DNA of 64,000 nt from Granulibacter bethesdensis CGDNIH1 (GTDB lineage: Bacteria > Pseudomonadota > Alphaproteobacteria > Acetobacterales > Acetobacteraceae). Location of the stretch: NCBI RefSeq assembly GCF_000014285.2, contig NC_008343.2, positions 1,576,501 to 1,640,500 of the forward strand, read 5' to 3'. The translations under genes and the position numbers were made by a program. Under the pieces are notes generated by a model. It worked only from the letters and a program-made list of their open reading frames with translations, was not told the DNA's origin and did not search any database. Shown here one piece after another: positions 62,509 through 64,000 of this stretch; the stretch's first letter is position 1, and every line of letters starts with the position of its first letter.

Positions 62509-63285
62509 TCAAAAAGATCTAATAATTGAAACAACTCTTCCAAATATAAAACATTCAGAATTTTTGTCATATCCTATATTTTTAATTTCTATATCAGAAG
62601 AACTATATAAAGCATTATCACTACTAAGTATAAAATTATTATTTTGTTTTGATTTAATGCGTTTTACATTTATAATTTCATTCATGACAACGGCATAAAC
62701 GCCATCATATACTACAGATTCATTTGTATCAATAACAAGATTATCTTCTTTATAAATAGTAGGGGTCATATTATCAGCCAGGACATTAAATATAACCAAC
62801 CCGTTTACCCCCTTAAAGCAGCTTTCGACAAACTGGCGCTCAAAAAGATAACTTTTGGGAACAATTTCCTGATGATCATTAAGATATGCATATTTGCTTG
62901 CCACTTCCTTATCAAAATAAGGAAGATTGATAATATCTTTATGACCAAGATCTGCAGCAATGCTGCCTTCCGGGGTAACCTTTTTTCTACCTCTACCTGT
63001 TGCAAGCCACTCCACGCTGACGCCACACGTTTCTGCCAGCGCAACAAGAGCACTCACTTTCATCTCTTGCCCAGCGATATAGCGATTGAGATTTCCGACC
63101 GGAATACCCGATTCTTTTGACAACAAATTATTGCCGCCAAATTCTTTCATTATTTGCCGCAGTCGCTGCGATCTTTCTTTTACTTGAAGAAAGTCACTCC
63201 GATTATTCACATCACTATCCTGATAAAGAATATCATCATTCATATGAATATCAGAGTTCATGTTTTCCATATTTTGGCAAACCAT
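62509..63285 (-). CDS. XRE-family repressor with inactive S24/LexA-like domain
   Basis: This 258-residue protein is AT-rich in base use compared with the rest of the window. The N-terminal helix-turn-helix (RLRQIMKEFGGNNLLSKESG, then IPVGNLNRYIAGQEMKVS) resembles phage CI-type repressors. The C-terminal half resembles S24 peptidases, but the expected G-D-S-M-E-P-T reads A-D-N-M-T-P-T, so the catalytic Ser is Asn; a Lys persists in INVKRIKS. It is probably a repressor that cannot self-cleave. The start is uncertain (ATG 63285, 63270, 63261 or 63246). It has its own terminator and was probably acquired by transfer. Confidence 0.75.
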   Translation of the reverse strand: MVCQNMENMNSDIHMNDDILYQDSDVNNRSDFLQVKERSQRLRQIMKEFGGNNLLSKESGIPVGNLNRYIAGQEMKVSALVALAETCGVSVEWLATGRGRKKVTPEGSIAADLGHKDIINLPYFDKEVASKYAYLNDHQEIVPKSYLFERQFVESCFKGVNGLVIFNVLADNMTPTIYKEDNLVIDTNESVVYDGVYAVVMNEIINVKRIKSKQNNNFILSSDNALYSSSDIEIKNIGYDKNSECFIFGRVVSIIRSF

Positions 63286-63592
63286 CCAAGATATCCGCTT
63301 AACTGCAGATAATCATTTATATTATAAATTTATACTATGATTTTCAAATTTTTATTTAAATATAATCTAACCTCCAAATGAATTTTAAACTTTTGCTGGC
63401 CAAATATTGTCGGACTTGACCAGCAAAATTACTTTAGAAACCAAGCAATATTTAATTTGTTAATTAAACAAATCATAAAAGTTGATAACGGTCAAGGCAA
63501 AGAAAAATAAAACGAAAATTTTCTTTTTATTATTAAGTTTCGTTTTATTTTTCTATTTTTAGATCAAAATATTGTTATTTATTTTGATTTAA
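63286..63592. other. AT-rich intergenic region without a recognisable gene
   Basis: About 300 bases of strongly AT-rich DNA upstream of the CI-like repressor and beyond the end of the Hint-domain gene. It probably holds the repressor promoter and operators. I see no convincing gene, and only short A/T-rich imperfect repeats. Confidence 0.4.
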
Positions 63593-64000
63593 TTATCCCA
63601 ATTTTGATATTTTTGATCCTGTTTCTAAAATCAAGTTTGCTATTTTTGCACGAATGGCTTCTAGCTGTCTCCCATCCTCTACACGCGGTGCGCAGTAGCG
63701 GGCGGCAGGAATACCGTTCCGCTTCCTTCCACGAGCTTTCACCTTCGCTGCACCTTTTCCAGTATAGGTATGTGCATTGTGGAACATGTTCCGGTTGTTG
63801 TCCTCCACATAAGTTTCGGAGGCAGCACCCTCGGCAATCACCACATCATGCGTATCAAGCTCGATATGCACGTAGCTCACTGTCTCCACATGCTGTTCCT
63901 GAACGATGGAGACACCGTTCACCAGACGACCGGCTGGAACCAGAACGCCATTGATAAACATTGCATGTAGCGGGGAGACCAGCAGGTCACGCTTCGGCAG
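63593..64000 (-). CDS. C-terminal part of a Hint-domain protein (runs off the right edge)
   Basis: The minus-strand frame is open from the window edge to a stop at 63593 (at least 135 residues). It reads [27 protein letters not shown] near the edge, then [22 protein letters not shown], the hallmark of the Hint_2 (hedgehog/intein-like) domain. A ~65-residue basic tail follows. In Acetobacteraceae such domains usually end large repeat-rich secreted proteins. An internal ATG at 63961 is not the real start. Confidence 0.85.
   Translation of the reverse strand: MPKRDLLVSPLHAMFINGVLVPAGRLVNGVSIVQEQHVETVSYVHIELDTHDVVIAEGAASETYVEDNNRNMFHNAHTYTGKGAAKVKARGRKRNGIPAARYCAPRVEDGRQLEAIRAKIANLILETGSKISKLG

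Overview
This 64 kb window is chromosomal DNA of an alphaproteobacterium, most likely an acetic acid bacterium (Acetobacteraceae; Granulibacter is my best guess). The guess rests on moderately high GC, a MucR/Ros regulator, a plant-type class II DAHP synthase, Acetobacteraceae-style glycine/asparagine-rich repeat proteins and a Hint_2-domain protein. The genus is inferred from remembered gene content, not from a database search. I saw no tRNA, rRNA, insertion sequence or CRISPR array.

Layout. 0-3.4 kb: nicotinate phosphoribosyltransferase-like and class II DAHP synthase genes, then a PsiE-family membrane protein. 3.5-9.2 kb: a tightly overlapped five-gene Mla/MCE-like operon led by a Cache-GAF-cyclase-like membrane protein; its ABC ATPase and its cyclase domain have both lost their nucleotide-handling residues. 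9.2-17.2 kb: glutathione reductase, small secreted proteins, a PsiF protein, PHA synthase and an OmpA-like lipoprotein. 17.2-20.7 kb: aminotransferase plus homoserine dehydrogenase, then mucR. 20.8-29.5 kb: porin, serine hydrolase, SLT-SPOR lytic transglycosylase, GNAT + nitrilase pair, lpxB, a methyltransferase-like gene and a frameshifted lipoprotein remnant. 29.5-32.3 kb: a subtilisin-like protease with an RTX-like repeat tail and no signal peptide.

32.3-38.6 kb: Gfo/Idh oxidoreductase, secDF, and an overlapping GtrA-mepA-GT2 operon. 38.7-42.2 kb: a second Mla-like operon whose ATPase is fully canonical. 42.2-49.9 kb: an outer-membrane efflux lipoprotein divergent from a TetR gene with a palindromic operator between them, an iron-uptake trio (DUF3649, PepSY, DUF3325) behind a Fur-like palindrome, an MFS exporter, a CbpA-type J-protein and a DUF2147 protein. 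49.9-54.1 kb: a GT39 plus GT2-GtrA glycosylation cassette and a second repeat protein sharing the protease's C-terminal module. 54.1-60 kb: the complete rod-shape operon mreB-mreC-mreD-mrdA-rodA. 60-62.3 kb: a small lipoprotein and leuA with a possible attenuator leader. 62.4-64 kb: an AT-rich patch with a CI-like repressor and the C-terminus of a Hint-domain protein running off the edge.

The window is dominated by cell-envelope functions: two lipid-trafficking (MCE) systems, lipid A synthesis, peptidoglycan elongation and remodelling, polyprenyl-sugar glycosylation, SecDF, and at least three unusual surface or secreted proteins. The most interesting signal is the 3.5-9.2 kb operon: an intact, translationally coupled MCE transporter module whose ATPase subunit has lost Walker A, the signature motif, the catalytic Glu and the H-loop.
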